A program made the translations under genes and the position numbers. The notes under the pieces were generated by a model. The model ran no database searches. It was not told the DNA's origin and saw only the letters and a program-made list of their open reading frames with translations. This document shows, piece after piece, positions 8,943-18,767 of a DNA stretch of 64,000 nt (position 1 is its first letter; each line of letters starts with the position of its first letter). The DNA is from Deltaproteobacteria bacterium. GTDB taxonomy: Bacteria > Bdellovibrionota_C > UBA2361 > JAGFJO01. The stretch is taken from positions 1 through 64,000 of the forward strand of contig JAGFJO010000089.1 in the NCBI GenBank assembly GCA_024102635.1, given 5' to 3'.

Positions 8943-9518
8943 TTAATCGTTAAGCTTATCCCGTAAATAGAGATACGCCTCCTTCGATGCGGGTGAAAGC
9001 GCATCTCGCGGAAGTTCAGAAAGCGTAGAGTACGCCTCTCTTAAGCTGCCAAGAGCAAGGTATGCGGCTGCTAGGTCTTCTGCAGCTTCCGTAGATTCGG
9101 GGCTGACCTTTTTAAGAAATGGAAGGGCTCGCTGCGGGTCTCCCCCTTGAAGAAGGCTTTTCCCAACTAGATGTTCACCTTCAAGGAGCGCCTCAGGAGA
9201 GCCGGAGAGTTTTTTCACTGCCAATGCTGAAGCGTATGCCATGGCAGAATCTCCCTGATTAAGACCTAGGAGCGCGAGACGTCTATGGCCCTCTCTCCAG
9301 TACGGAACTGCTCTAAGCTTCTCTTTGAGCCAGACGATCTCCTGAAGCTCAGCTTCGCGCTCCATAATAAGACCTGAGTCCGTATCGAGCTTACTGATAC
9401 TACCAAGGCCCTCCGATGTCTTACGCATGCTCTGCGAGCGCGCCCATCTATATAATTTACTTTGAAGGGTGAGCCAGGCGGTGATAAGAGGCCGAGCGTT
9501 TTCTAGAATCCCCGGCAT
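8943..9518 (-). CDS. Small TPR-like helical protein
   Basis: This 191-residue protein has helical repeats of TPR type from about residue 65 onward, with alternating small and large residues as in RALPFLKKVSPESTEAAE and DLAAAYLALGSLREAYSTL. The first 60 residues are basic then charged and show no clear signal peptide. TPR proteins usually serve as docking scaffolds; no partner can be named. It starts at the ATG at 9518, 24 bp after the stop of a small membrane protein on the same strand, so the two are likely co-transcribed. It converges on the AMIN gene with a 15-bp gap. Confidence 0.72.
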   Translation of the reverse strand: MPGILENARPLITAWLTLQSKLYRWARSQSMRKTSEGLGSISKLDTDSGLIMEREAELQEIVWLKEKLRAVPYWREGHRRLALLGLNQGDSAMAYASALAVKKLSGSPEALLEGEHLVGKSLLQGGDPQRALPFLKKVSPESTEAAEDLAAAYLALGSLREAYSTLSELPRDALSPASKEAYLYLRDKLND

Positions 9519-9542
9519 AACGGCTTAATCGAAAAAAAAGAA

Positions 9543-9785
9543 CTATCTCTCTCCCGCCCCGCTATTTGGAACGGCACGTAACATCCTCTCATCCGTGGGT
9601 CTCCCAGGGAGGGAGCTTTGTGAGCGCCTCATAACCTCAAGCACCTTGGCGTTTTCAGCCTCACCTTTCGAGTTAGAAAGGTAATAATCAGAGAAGTAGA
9701 GAAATAGGCTAAACCCCACTGCTAAGGCCCCTGCGGCTGAGAGCCAGGTAAATGCTAGTTTGCGGGTTTCAGAACTATGTTCCAT
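9543..9785 (-). CDS. Small single-pass membrane protein
   Basis: This is an 80-residue protein with a short charged N-terminus, one membrane helix (about residues 11-31) and a polar C-terminal tail of about 48 residues. I do not recognise it. The ATG at 9785 opens the frame. It lies directly upstream of the TPR-like gene on the minus strand and about 110 bp from the divergent dCTP deaminase-like gene, so the gap at 9786-9897 should hold two promoters; no strong hexamers stand out there. A bitopic anchor for the TPR protein is possible but unproven. Confidence 0.65.
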   Translation of the reverse strand: MEHSSETRKLAFTWLSAAGALAVGFSLFLYFSDYYLSNSKGEAENAKVLEVMRRSQSSLPGRPTDERMLRAVPNSGAGER

Positions 9786-9897
9786 AAAGTCTCACCAAAG
9801 AAAAACGGCCATCAAAGGATCTGTAGCATCTCATATAGTAGTTGTAAACTTCCTATAACTGGCTCCTTTAATTATTAATTTAGGCCGGTCTTATTCT

Positions 9898-10455
9898 ATG
9901 ATGCTCTCAAATGAGGATATAAAAAAAGCGATCACATCTGGGCAGCTTAAGATTGAGCCGTTCAGTGAAAAATCAATTAGGGCATGCGGAGTGCTGATGC
10001 ATCTGGGGGCCGAGCTTTTAAGGCCGCGGCCGGGAAAGGTAGTCGACGTTAAGAATCGAACCGCACCGGACTATGACGAAATAACAATCGGCGCCGAAGC
10101 TCCCTATCCTCTCCAGCCGGGCGAGTTTCTGCTTGGGCATACCTATGAAAAGGTAACAGTAGGCCCCACACTTGGATTTCTAATTGAAGGGCGCAGCACT
10201 CTGGCGCGGGTGGGGCTGACTATCGTGCAGACGGCGATGATTGTCTACCCCGGTCACCGCGAGCGGTGCATCACGCTGGAGCTTGCAAACCACGGCAGTA
10301 ATCCGATCCTACTTTACCCTAAGATGAAGATTGCGCGCGTCGCGCTGATTGAGCTTAAGACGCCGAGCAGCGAGCAGTATGATGATAATGGAAAGTACCG
10401 TAATCAGTGCTCGGTGGGGCTTCCGATATTTGAAAGTGAGATCTTAGAAGATTGA
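9898..10455 (+). CDS. dcd: dCTP deaminase / dUTPase-superfamily protein, divergent active site
   Basis: The 185-residue trimeric-fold protein belongs to the dCTP deaminase branch, which converts dCTP to dUTP (some members go on to dUMP). The signature GRSTLARVG (Arg99, Ser100, Arg104) and Glu128 in ITLELAN match the E. coli Dcd residues Ser111, Arg115 and Glu138. The usual TAHRIDPG loop, however, reads TAMIVYPG (112-119), so the His and the Asp are gone and Tyr117 replaces the Asp. That Asp matters in bifunctional and dUTPase members. The catalytic Glu is kept, so deamination may persist. Two ATGs are adjacent at 9898 and 9901. It converges on the giant gene with only 4 bp between. Confidence 0.8.
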   Translation: MMLSNEDIKKAITSGQLKIEPFSEKSIRACGVLMHLGAELLRPRPGKVVDVKNRTAPDYDEITIGAEAPYPLQPGEFLLGHTYEKVTVGPTLGFLIEGRSTLARVGLTIVQTAMIVYPGHRERCITLELANHGSNPILLYPKMKIARVALIELKTPSSEQYDDNGKYRNQCSVGLPIFESEILED

Positions 10456-10459
10456 GCTA

Positions 10460-13400
10460 CTAAGTGGCGGTTGCCGAGTCCTCTTTTTTCTCTGGCCGCT
10501 TAGGGACTTTCAATTTAGACAGATCCTTGTCGTGACCCGGCCAAGCTCCAAGCTCCTCCCGCTCAGGGCGGTTTCGGACGGTATGCATCGGCTCATCGGG
10601 GATCGGGAGCCGTTCTTCCGCCTTGGCTCTAGCATAATACTGATCATCTGTCTCGCCTGGTTTACGGCGCAACGTAGACCACCTATCATCCGGAGCAATC
10701 TTACTTACGCCGCCTACATGTTTGAATATCTGTGAGTAAAATTTACCGGCAGTCATATTGGTATCGGGCTCAATATGACCATTGGGCTGCGTCTGACCGC
10801 GGCTGTCTTGCAGTATCGCAAATCCGACCTGATTGTCGCCTTCCATATACTGATTGAAAACGCTGCCGGTCATCCAATTACGAACGAAAGGGATGGAGCG
10901 CGCCATCACGGTTGCTGTATAACGAATCTTACTTTTCCTTCTCAGCTCTTCAGGGGTATCGCGATATCCGAATAGCTCTAGCCTGCTGTTGTTATTAACG
11001 CCCGCCAGCCCTAAGCGCCATACGGCATGGCGCACGGTACCGGTCCTGGCTCCGCCCGTCATTGACTCTACATCGAGACGGTCTGCGAACACCTGTTTCC
11101 CATTGGCTTGAGCCAAGCACCGCATAAGCTCGGGCATCGTCATCATGCCGGCGCGCTTCCATTCGTAATAATATTGGCCGAAGAACGGAATATTTGTAGG
11201 TTCCCAGATAAGCTCTTTGTAGCGCGCATCTTTCACGATCGCCTTCATTATCCTTGAGCCGCGCATTGCAAAGTAGGTCTCCCAGATCGACTTATACTGG
11301 AAGGTGGGACTAAACTCATCCATCTCAAGCATATTGCATGCAAACCGCGATGCAGAGAGGCTTCCTGATTTAATGCCTCCATATAGCTCAACATCCTTAC
11401 CCCAATTTCCGCGCAGGATCTTAACTCCCTCGGCTGATCCCCCATCTCCTCCCTTGAACATCATTCTGGTGTTGGACACGGTGCAGTTTGAGAATGTTGC
11501 TCTATCACACTCCCAGGCGATTAATGGATTATCGTGAATCCAGCATTGGCGCACATGAATAATCTTGGCGCGCGGCCAGTTGCAGCGGGTGATGTTTGCT
11601 CTAAAGATACCGACCGCTGTTTTTGTTACCGCATGCCCGTCATCCTCACGCCGCTGCCTGTCCTGATGCTCCCACATATGGGCAACAATCTCCGAGTTAG
11701 GCATCATATCGTCGTGCTTCTCTACGTTATGGTGATCCCTACAGAGTATCTTGGCAAAACCGGCTAAATCATTTCGCGGTTTAGATGGATCTTCGGTCGG
11801 ATCACCTAGCCAGATAAAAAGCATAGTACGGTTGTGATCGTCGTAGTCACTTGGATCATGATGATTTATATCGTCCGAGTCTTTATTGTAGGCATGGTGA
11901 CGTGACGCATCCTCGGGATAGTACTCACGCTTGACCTGGCAATCGCCATATATATATAGGTGGTGCCCGTCATCATCGTGAAAATACATCACTTCGTTCC
12001 ACTTCTTTTTCTGAAGAGTAAATTCCTGATCTGGAGCGCAATTTGCTGGCCGCTCAAAGATCCTTAGACGATATTCGTACTGCCCGAAAAAGGTGCGGTG
12101 CGCCAGCTCCACCGTTTTTTCATAACGAAATTTATTGAGCTGCTGCTCCCATGTCCTATTTTCTGACACATCCGTGATTTGACTGCCGTTCCATTCGGCC
12201 AACACGTCGCCTGCTGAAACTACCCGGGCAAGAGCTTTTTCATACTTCCATTTATCGGCCTTATCACTAAGGTTTAATGAGGCGAGATCCGGAAAGGGAG
12301 ACGGGACGATGGGCTTACCATCCGGGCCCACCGCGTTAATATGCATGTCTTGGTAAAGCTCATCGTAAGCTTCTTTTAGGTAAGGATACCACCTTTCCTT
12401 TTTCTCGATAGTCTCTTGAGTCTCTTTTTCGTTATCCTTGTTGAGATCCCACTCCTTCCTCCATTCGTCGTTATTCCACATCTCTTCAATCGCGGCATCA
12501 CGCTCAGCGGCTGAGAGTTCACTCCATTTTTTCCACTTTTCGGCCTTGCCCTCAAGAAAACGTTTATACATGGCGACGTAAGCGAGATCCCGAATCTCAA
12601 GATAATGAAGCTGAGCTGCCTGGGATTCACCCCGCTTGACCGACTCCGCCTCACCGGCGCTCAGCGTGTCATCCATATTCCAAATCTCATTAAACTTCTC
12701 AACAACGAGAAGCTGCCGTCTTACAACCGCGATTCGCTCTACGCCTGTTTCGCCTATTTCCAGTTTAAATTTTTCGTTAGCTTCGTTCTGAATCGAGGTA
12801 AGCGTCTGCCCCATCTCGTCATATCCACGCCGGCTGAATTCAGGCTCCATATCGAGCGATACCATACACTGTACCACTGCCTGACCTGTGACACCTCTAA
12901 AGTAAACCGGCTTATCCTCAGTGGGGCTGGCCGAGCGCGCCATATTAAGGTGTGTGCGAAGCTGATTAACGCGGGCCCATCTCCCTTTAAGGTCAAGACT
13001 ATTCGCCCCAATATCAAAAACCATCTCGATTGAGGGGTTACTCAGGTCTCCCGGCTCGGCGCGGTTGTCGGCTCCCTCGTTGGGAAAATGCTGGATGATT
13101 ATCCTCCCTTCAATGTTGTCACCCTTTTCGTTCGAACGAACTGCGATACGGATTCTCGTACCGGCAGCGTGCCAGACATCTTCTGCTATCTTGAAGCCAT
13201 ATTTTTCCGTCAGATCATGTTTGTCCTTCGTTTTAACGAGATCGGTAATCTCCCTGGGGGTCTTAGGAAATTCATCTTTTTCCTTCTTCTTATCCTCTTC
13301 CTCCTTCTGTTCTTCTTTTTTCTTTTGATCTTCTCCCTGCTGCTGCTCCTCAACTATGCCGGCACCGCTTTTAGGACCTCCTTCAGGCCCGCCATCTTGA

Positions 13401-14176
13401 GGTCCCGGGCTGTCCGGAGGCTCAGCTCCTCCGCCACCTCCGCTCGCCGAATCCGGGCCCTCATCATCTTTTTTCTTGGCGGGGGTTCCACCATCCGGCA
13501 GCGAGGGAAGCTTGCCGCTTGTTAATGGAGGTTTGAACCCGTCTTCTAGTATTAGGTCAAATTCAGCAAACTCTTTGTGTCTTAAAGCCTGTGCCGCATC
13601 GTCTTTGTCCGGTTGTAAGATTACATTGAGTGTATTTTCTATTGAATCGTCGAGCTGCTTCAAGAATGTCCTTGCTGTAGCAGGATCATCGAGCGTAACA
13701 TCTTTAACTTTGGTTAAAGAGATTCTAAAAATGCCTTTAAGCTTATCGGCCGCCCCCTGATCGATCCTTGGCCCCAAAAGCTTCTCAAGCCGCCTACCGA
13801 TTATAAAATTGATACTCTCAGCAAGAGAACGTGGCTCTGACTTGCTTTTTTCGGCATTGATATCCTTGGTATATGTCTCAGCGCTGGTATAGCTGACAAA
13901 ATCGTCAGGAAGGTTATTTAGCTGAATGACCATCGTCGATTCCGGCTTAGGTGTCTTGCCGCGGGGGGTTTTTATCGCTTGCCCCCTTCCTTCGGGCCGG
14001 AAGGTCTTAGCCCACTCCTCTATGGCAACCTCACCGCCGCCCATAGTGATATCAAGCTGCACCTTAACGCCGCCTACCGTAAATTCTTTCCCAGGCTTAA
14101 CCGTGATAGAGTTAAGAAGCTGCGATACCGCATCGTTCGGATCTCGCTTTTGTTGATTTGGATCTGGAGCTGCCAT
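10460..14176 (-). CDS. Giant unrecognised acidic protein (1238 aa)
   Basis: I do not recognise this protein. It lacks a signal peptide and membrane helices. Residues 1-220 look globular. Residues 225-305 are low complexity, Gly/Pro-rich and then Lys/Glu/Gln-rich. Residues 320-700 are charged and mostly helical, with Trp-rich WKKW and WRKEWD patches. Residues 730-785 and 812-848 are strikingly rich in His and Asp (FHDDDGHHLYIYGD, INHHDPSDYDDHN), which suggests metal binding. Residues 855-945 show short repeating strands with buried Cys and Asn such as ANITRCNWPRAKIIHVRQC, as in right-handed beta-helices. The C-terminus is basic and polar. It has its own 166-bp upstream gap from purF and ends 4 bp from the dCTP deaminase-like gene. 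Confidence 0.9.
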   Translation of the reverse strand: MAAPDPNQQKRDPNDAVSQLLNSITVKPGKEFTVGGVKVQLDITMGGGEVAIEEWAKTFRPEGRGQAIKTPRGKTPKPESTMVIQLNNLPDDFVSYTSAETYTKDINAEKSKSEPRSLAESINFIIGRRLEKLLGPRIDQGAADKLKGIFRISLTKVKDVTLDDPATARTFLKQLDDSIENTLNVILQPDKDDAAQALRHKEFAEFDLILEDGFKPPLTSGKLPSLPDGGTPAKKKDDEGPDSASGGGGGAEPPDSPGPQDGGPEGGPKSGAGIVEEQQQGEDQKKKEEQKEEEDKKKEKDEFPKTPREITDLVKTKDKHDLTEKYGFKIAEDVWHAAGTRIRIAVRSNEKGDNIEGRIIIQHFPNEGADNRAEPGDLSNPSIEMVFDIGANSLDLKGRWARVNQLRTHLNMARSASPTEDKPVYFRGVTGQAVVQCMVSLDMEPEFSRRGYDEMGQTLTSIQNEANEKFKLEIGETGVERIAVVRRQLLVVEKFNEIWNMDDTLSAGEAESVKRGESQAAQLHYLEIRDLAYVAMYKRFLEGKAEKWKKWSELSAAERDAAIEEMWNNDEWRKEWDLNKDNEKETQETIEKKERWYPYLKEAYDELYQDMHINAVGPDGKPIVPSPFPDLASLNLSDKADKWKYEKALARVVSAGDVLAEWNGSQITDVSENRTWEQQLNKFRYEKTVELAHRTFFGQYEYRLRIFERPANCAPDQEFTLQKKKWNEVMYFHDDDGHHLYIYGDCQVKREYYPEDASRHHAYNKDSDDINHHDPSDYDDHNRTMLFIWLGDPTEDPSKPRNDLAGFAKILCRDHHNVEKHDDMMPNSEIVAHMWEHQDRQRREDDGHAVTKTAVGIFRANITRCNWPRAKIIHVRQCWIHDNPLIAWECDRATFSNCTVSNTRMMFKGGDGGSAEGVKILRGNWGKDVELYGGIKSGSLSASRFACNMLEMDEFSPTFQYKSIWETYFAMRGSRIMKAIVKDARYKELIWEPTNIPFFGQYYYEWKRAGMMTMPELMRCLAQANGKQVFADRLDVESMTGGARTGTVRHAVWRLGLAGVNNNSRLELFGYRDTPEELRRKSKIRYTATVMARSIPFVRNWMTGSVFNQYMEGDNQVGFAILQDSRGQTQPNGHIEPDTNMTAGKFYSQIFKHVGGVSKIAPDDRWSTLRRKPGETDDQYYARAKAEERLPIPDEPMHTVRNRPEREELGAWPGHDKDLSKLKVPKRPEKKEDSATAT

Positions 14177-14342
14177 CCTGTCACTCTCTACTCAGGCCCA
14201 CGGTCTCTATTTAGGGCCGATAAGTGCGCGGATTTAACCCACACACTGACTCTGTAAAGGTTATGGTGGCTTATGGAATAGGTGTTACACCGATAGCGCC
14301 GGTTTTTTGCAGAAAGCAATAAAAATTTTTAGCGCGTTACGG

Positions 14343-15755
14343 CTACTTAAGCTCAAGCTCCGTCTGGCGCTTCTCAAAGCGCTTAGGAGTTCCGATAGGA
14401 TAGTTTCCGCTAAAGCAGGCGTCGCAGAAGGTGCCCTCCCCGACGGCGCGGTAGAGCCCCTCCATGCTGAGATAGGCAAGGCTCTTTACGCCGAGGTATT
14501 CGGCAATCTCAGGGATGCTTTTGCGAGAGGCGATAAGCTCCTCTTTTTGCGGCGTGTCGATACCGTAGTAGCAGGGGTCAATCGTTGGAGGCGCCGAGAT
14601 TCTCATATGAACCTCGCTTGCTCCGGCCTGCTTAAGCATTTTAACGAGCTTTTTGCTTGTTGTGCCGCGTACTATCGAGTCGTCCACCACCACTATGCGC
14701 TTACCTTTAAGAAGCTCTGAGTTGGCATTCAGCTTTATCTTAACTCCGAAGTCGCGGATAGACTGCTGCGGCTCAATAAATGTTCGCCCGACGTAGTGGT
14801 TTCTTATAAGCCCGAGCTCAAGCGGAATCCCTGCCTCCTGCGCATAACCGATAGCTGCGGTGACTCCCGAGTCAGGAACAGGGATCACATAATCGGCCGG
14901 AACCGGGTGCTCGCGCGCAAGCTCCTGTCCCATTCTTTTTCTAATCGGGTAAACGTTTTTTCCGAATACGTTCGAGTCGGGGCGGGCAAAATATACATAT
15001 TCAAAGATGCAAGGCGATGGGCGGGTGACTCCGAAGGGAAAGTAGCTCTTTGTATCGCTCTCGCCGCTTATCTCAAGCACTTCGACGGGCTCAATATCAC
15101 GGAGATACTTAGCGCCTATAAGATCAAAGGCGCAGGTCTCGGAGGCCACTACAAGCCCGTCTCCTAAGCTTCCAAGAGCAAGCGGGCGGAGGCCGTTTGG
15201 GTCGCGCACAGCTATCATGCGGTCGCCGAACATCAGAAGAAGTGAGAAAGCTCCTTTTATCTCGTGAAGCGCGGAGATAACACGCTCAACAAGCATAAGG
15301 TTCCCGGGGCTTCGCGCCAGAAGGTGGAGTATCGCCTCGGTATCAGATGAGCTGGCAAAGATAGCGCCATCATCAATAAGCTGCTCTCTTAATGTATCTG
15401 CATTTATGAGATTGCCGTTGTGCGCAATTACCACTCCGCCGCTTGAGATCTCGGCGTAAAATGGCTGTACATTCGAGAGGTGATTCCCTCCCGCCGTTGT
15501 GTAGCGTACGTGTCCTATGGATTGTTTTCCAGGAAGAGAGCCGAAGTCGTACTTTTGAAAGACCTCGGAGACTAAACCTATTCCTTTATGGATGTGGAAG
15601 CGGGGACGCCCGTTATTTGAAACCGATACTACTCCTGCGCCTTCTTGGCCGCGGTGCTGCTGCGCATAGAGCCCGAGGTAGACAAGATTAGCCGCCTCGG
15701 GGTGGTTCCACACCCCCATGAGGCCGCACTCCTCGCGGAACTTATCAAGCGCCAT
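14343..15755 (-). CDS. purF: Amidophosphoribosyltransferase
   Basis: It makes phosphoribosylamine from PRPP and glutamine, the first step of purine synthesis. The start at ATG 15755 gives a 470-residue protein with a 9-residue propeptide before catalytic Cys10 (FREECGLMGVW); GGAAGAGG precedes it at good spacing. Longer in-frame starts overlap purL and are not needed. The N-terminal glutaminase has AQQHRGQEGAG and HNGNL; the PRPP site is VVVDDSIVRGTTSKK. The C-terminal FCDACFSGNYP resembles the Cys pair that holds a 4Fe-4S cluster in the Bacillus-type enzyme. It follows purL by 22 bp, forming a purLF operon. Confidence 0.95.
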   Translation of the reverse strand: MALDKFREECGLMGVWNHPEAANLVYLGLYAQQHRGQEGAGVVSVSNNGRPRFHIHKGIGLVSEVFQKYDFGSLPGKQSIGHVRYTTAGGNHLSNVQPFYAEISSGGVVIAHNGNLINADTLREQLIDDGAIFASSSDTEAILHLLARSPGNLMLVERVISALHEIKGAFSLLLMFGDRMIAVRDPNGLRPLALGSLGDGLVVASETCAFDLIGAKYLRDIEPVEVLEISGESDTKSYFPFGVTRPSPCIFEYVYFARPDSNVFGKNVYPIRKRMGQELAREHPVPADYVIPVPDSGVTAAIGYAQEAGIPLELGLIRNHYVGRTFIEPQQSIRDFGVKIKLNANSELLKGKRIVVVDDSIVRGTTSKKLVKMLKQAGASEVHMRISAPPTIDPCYYGIDTPQKEELIASRKSIPEIAEYLGVKSLAYLSMEGLYRAVGEGTFCDACFSGNYPIGTPKRFEKRQTELELK

Positions 15756-15777
15756 GCCGGCCTCTTCCGTGCCGGCT

Positions 15778-18015
15778 TTATATATACTCATCGAGTCCTT
15801 TGAGCCAACCATTGTATGCTGCGTCGAGCGGAATCGCGGCAACCCCCTTAAGCTCTATTTTATCCCCCCCGACTATACCACGAATTGAGATCTCTATCCC
15901 CATCTCTGAAGCGATCTTTTCTATCTCTGGGGCGGCCTCCGGGGCAGAAGAAACGATGTAGCGAGCGCCGCTCTCAGAGAATAAAAGCTCATCTTTTCTC
16001 CCCTTGAAAGCGCTGCACTCAAGCACTGCTCCCAACCTGTTTTCTTCGCCGAAGCAACACTCTGCCAGAGCAGCCGCTAAACCACCAGAGGAGATATCAT
16101 GGCACGACGAGAGAAGCCGCCGGTCGATAAGCTTTCGAACCAGCGCCGCAGCTTTTAGTTCGCGCTCGTAATCAAGCGCGGGAAGCTCGCCCTTTTCGAC
16201 TCCGGCATGTAAGGCCATATATTCTGAACCGCCAAGCCCGCCGGATGGCTTAGGGCCTAGCACAAATACGGCATCGCCAGCTTTCTTAAAATGAATGGTC
16301 ACACATTTTGAGGCGTCCTCAATTAGGCCTACCAGGGCAAGCATCGGGGTGGGATAAACAGCTTTTCCTTTCGTTTCGTTATAAAGGCTTACGTTTCCGC
16401 TGATAATCGGTGTATCGAACGCTTTTGCGGCCTCGGCCATACCGCGTATGGACTCCGCAATCTGCCACATCCCATCCTCGCGCTCGGGGCTCCCAAAGTT
16501 AAGGCAGTCTGAGAGCGCCAGCGGCGTGGCGCCTACGGCGGTGATATTGCGATAGGCCTCGGCCAGCGAAAGCGCTGTTCCTTGGCGCGGATCTATCGAG
16601 CAGTAAAGGGAGTTACAATCAAGAGTCATTGCGATCCCTTTTTCGGGCCGCCCGTCATCTCTTTTGACCCTTACAACTGCGGCATCACCGCCGGGATGAA
16701 TCACCGTGTTGGTTCGCACCGTAGAATCGTACTGCCTATAAACATTGCGCCGGCTGCAGATATTTTCTGAGGCAAGAAGCTTAAGCCATACAGCTCCAAG
16801 GTCATCAGGCTCAGGCACTTCACTAACGGCAAACGAGCGGCGCGATTCGTAATCTGCAGGCGCCTTTTCAGGCCAGCGGTACTGCGGCACTGCGCTAGTA
16901 AGAACTGCTACCGGAATCGAGGAAACTAGCTCTCCGTGCCAGTAGAGATCCACGTTCTTTCCGTCCACCACTTCGCCGATCTTCACGGCAGAGAGCTCCC
17001 AGTGCTCGAATATTCGGCACACCTCTTCCTCACGGCCACGCTCTACAACCAGTAGCATGCGCTCCTGCGACTCTGAGAGCATTATCTCATAGGGGTTCAT
17101 CCCCTCTTCCCGCTGCGGCACCTTGTCGAGTTCAATTCGCACCCCTGTGCCCGCTCTATCGGCCATCTCATAGGTAGAGCTTGTCATACCGGCGGCTCCC
17201 ATGTCCTGAATGCCGACCACGGCGCCGGATTGGAACACTTCAAGGCACGCCTCAAGAAGGAGTTTCTCTTGGAACGGGTCGCCGACCTGCACTGTGGGCC
17301 GCTTCTCTTCCGAGTCATCATCAAATGACTCAGAAGCCATCGTGGCTCCGTGTATTCCGTCGCGCCCTGTCTTTGAGCCTACGTAAAGAATTGAATTACC
17401 GACCCCGCTTGCCTGCCCCAAGAAGATCTTGTCGGTATCGACAATTCCCAACGCGAATGCATTAACCAGGCAGTTGCCATCATACGACTCATGAAACCAG
17501 AGCTCTCCACCTACGGTAGGAATCCCCATGCAGTTTCCATATCCTCCGATCCCCGCCACTGCGCGCTTCAGAAGATATCTGCTCTTTGAAAGCTCAAGCG
17601 AACCGAAACGGAGCGCATTCATAAGCGCAATCGGCCTAGCGCCCATAGTGAAAACATCTCGCAGTATTCCGCCCACTCCGGTTGCTGCGCCCTGGTACGG
17701 CTCAATGAACGATGGATGATTGTGGCTCTCAATTTTAAACACCACAGCTTCCCCATCGCCGATATCAACAACGCCGGCGTTCTCGCCCGGGCCCTGAAGC
17801 ACGCGTGGGCCTGTTGTAGGAAGATTTTTAAGATGAACCTTGGTGCTCTTATAAGAGCAGTGCTCTGAAAAGAGAGCCGAGCATACGCCGAGCTCCAGTA
17901 TCGAGATCTCGCGCCCGAGAACTTCTTTAATATGTTTAAATTCGCCCTCCTTAAGCCCCATGCTAAGAGCATCATCGAGAGCCGCAGTTTCCAGCCATTT
18001 CGGAGTTGAGGTCAT
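15778..18015 (-). CDS. purL: Phosphoribosylformylglycinamidine synthase, PurL subunit (small type)
   Basis: It converts FGAR to FGAM with ATP, using ammonia from a separate PurQ glutaminase with PurS. The 745 residues are typical of the small PurL used in PurSQL complexes rather than the 1300-residue fused type. The N-terminus runs [18 protein letters not shown]; the ATP site includes SEHCSYKST, and [18 protein letters not shown] is the central signature. I choose ATG 18015, where family similarity begins; the longer frame to 18075 adds a hydrophobic leader with no counterpart. AAAGGA lies only 1 nt from this ATG, which is unusual. purQ and purS are not in the window. Confidence 0.94.
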   Translation of the reverse strand: MTSTPKWLETAALDDALSMGLKEGEFKHIKEVLGREISILELGVCSALFSEHCSYKSTKVHLKNLPTTGPRVLQGPGENAGVVDIGDGEAVVFKIESHNHPSFIEPYQGAATGVGGILRDVFTMGARPIALMNALRFGSLELSKSRYLLKRAVAGIGGYGNCMGIPTVGGELWFHESYDGNCLVNAFALGIVDTDKIFLGQASGVGNSILYVGSKTGRDGIHGATMASESFDDDSEEKRPTVQVGDPFQEKLLLEACLEVFQSGAVVGIQDMGAAGMTSSTYEMADRAGTGVRIELDKVPQREEGMNPYEIMLSESQERMLLVVERGREEEVCRIFEHWELSAVKIGEVVDGKNVDLYWHGELVSSIPVAVLTSAVPQYRWPEKAPADYESRRSFAVSEVPEPDDLGAVWLKLLASENICSRRNVYRQYDSTVRTNTVIHPGGDAAVVRVKRDDGRPEKGIAMTLDCNSLYCSIDPRQGTALSLAEAYRNITAVGATPLALSDCLNFGSPEREDGMWQIAESIRGMAEAAKAFDTPIISGNVSLYNETKGKAVYPTPMLALVGLIEDASKCVTIHFKKAGDAVFVLGPKPSGGLGGSEYMALHAGVEKGELPALDYERELKAAALVRKLIDRRLLSSCHDISSGGLAAALAECCFGEENRLGAVLECSAFKGRKDELLFSESGARYIVSSAPEAAPEIEKIASEMGIEISIRGIVGGDKIELKGVAAIPLDAAYNGWLKGLDEYI

Positions 18016-18431
18016 ATCCTTTATTAATAACAAACCCATTAAAGAGAGGAAGATCTGCACCAGCCGCACCAACAAAACAGTGAAAATCGGAGATGCATTA
18101 TGGATTGCGAAAATAACCCGGTATCATGTGCGCGAACAAGCATTCTACAAGAATTTCTTAGGAAAATCGCCGAGTAAGCGGTTCAACCACTTTAAACTTT
18201 CGCATCCTGTTGTTTTCTATGGGAAAATTCAGTCATGTTGGCTAAAATTAGAGTTGATGTTGCTTTCTCGTCAAAGGTGGTAGTTCACAGGTAGTAGTCG
18301 AAGCAGTTCTAAGGTTCTTCTGCTTCTCCCAGCAGAAATCTGAATTTAGTAGTTTGAGATTTTTGACTGGGTGGAAAGATTCAATTTGAGAGAGATCTGT
18401 GGGATATGGTGTAGGCCGAAGGAGAGAACCG
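18016..18431. other. 416-bp divergent intergenic region upstream of purL
   Basis: No gene is supported here. The region separates purL (minus) from a small plus-strand gene and should hold both promoters. It contains a hairpin at 18318-18337 (TTCTGCT/AGCAGAA, 6-nt loop) and TTGACT at about 18365, but I cannot fit a good -35/-10 pair to it. A purine riboswitch core was looked for and not found. Confidence 0.5.
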
Positions 18432-18644
18432 ATGAGCGAAAGACCAAAAAAAGAACGTGCTGAACGCAAGACCGAGATTATCACAAACGACTACCTCGAC
18501 ACTCCATATCCGTACTGCCTGCTTCCGCTGAACCGGGCACATGGCAGAACCACGGTGGAAAAAATCTCCATTCCTAAGAGGCGGGCTCTGCTTACGGTCT
18601 CTACTTGGGATGGGCGAGATATTCTTCAGGTGCGGGCCGACTAA
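18432..18644 (+). CDS. Unrecognised 70-residue basic protein
   Basis: I do not recognise this small protein. The start is set by a strong Shine-Dalgarno, AAGGAGAG, six bases before the ATG at 18432; a longer in-frame start at 18399 lacks one. The N-terminal 20 residues are highly charged (MSERPKKERAERKTEI), and the rest contains YLDTPYPYCLLPLN and a strand-rich C-terminus (ALLTVSTWDGRDILQVRAD). It has no membrane segment. It stands alone between divergent purL and a convergent lipoprotein gene. The good ribosome-binding site is the main evidence that it is real. Confidence 0.6.
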   Translation: MSERPKKERAERKTEIITNDYLDTPYPYCLLPLNRAHGRTTVEKISIPKRRALLTVSTWDGRDILQVRAD

Positions 18645-18767
18645 TTTTTCCGCCCTGAAAATTTCTAAATAGTTCGTTCCACAGCTAAGTGCGACCGTTT
18701 AGACTCGTCGCAAACTTAACTGTGTGCCTCTTCTTAAGAAATTTTTACGGCCAACTAGGGCCTGCAA

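Noticed and set aside
12605..13525. Plus-strand frames opposite the giant protein
   Set aside because: They mirror the low-complexity and charged segments of the 1238-residue protein and give Phe/Leu-rich or Ser-rich sequence typical of antisense frames.
14307..14720. Plus-strand open frame opposite purF
   Set aside because: It is a shadow of the purF coding sequence; purF has clear motifs in the minus frame and the plus frame shows no family signal or ribosome-binding site.
18016..18431. Purine riboswitch upstream of purL
   Set aside because: The conserved purine-riboswitch core could not be found; only a simple hairpin is visible.
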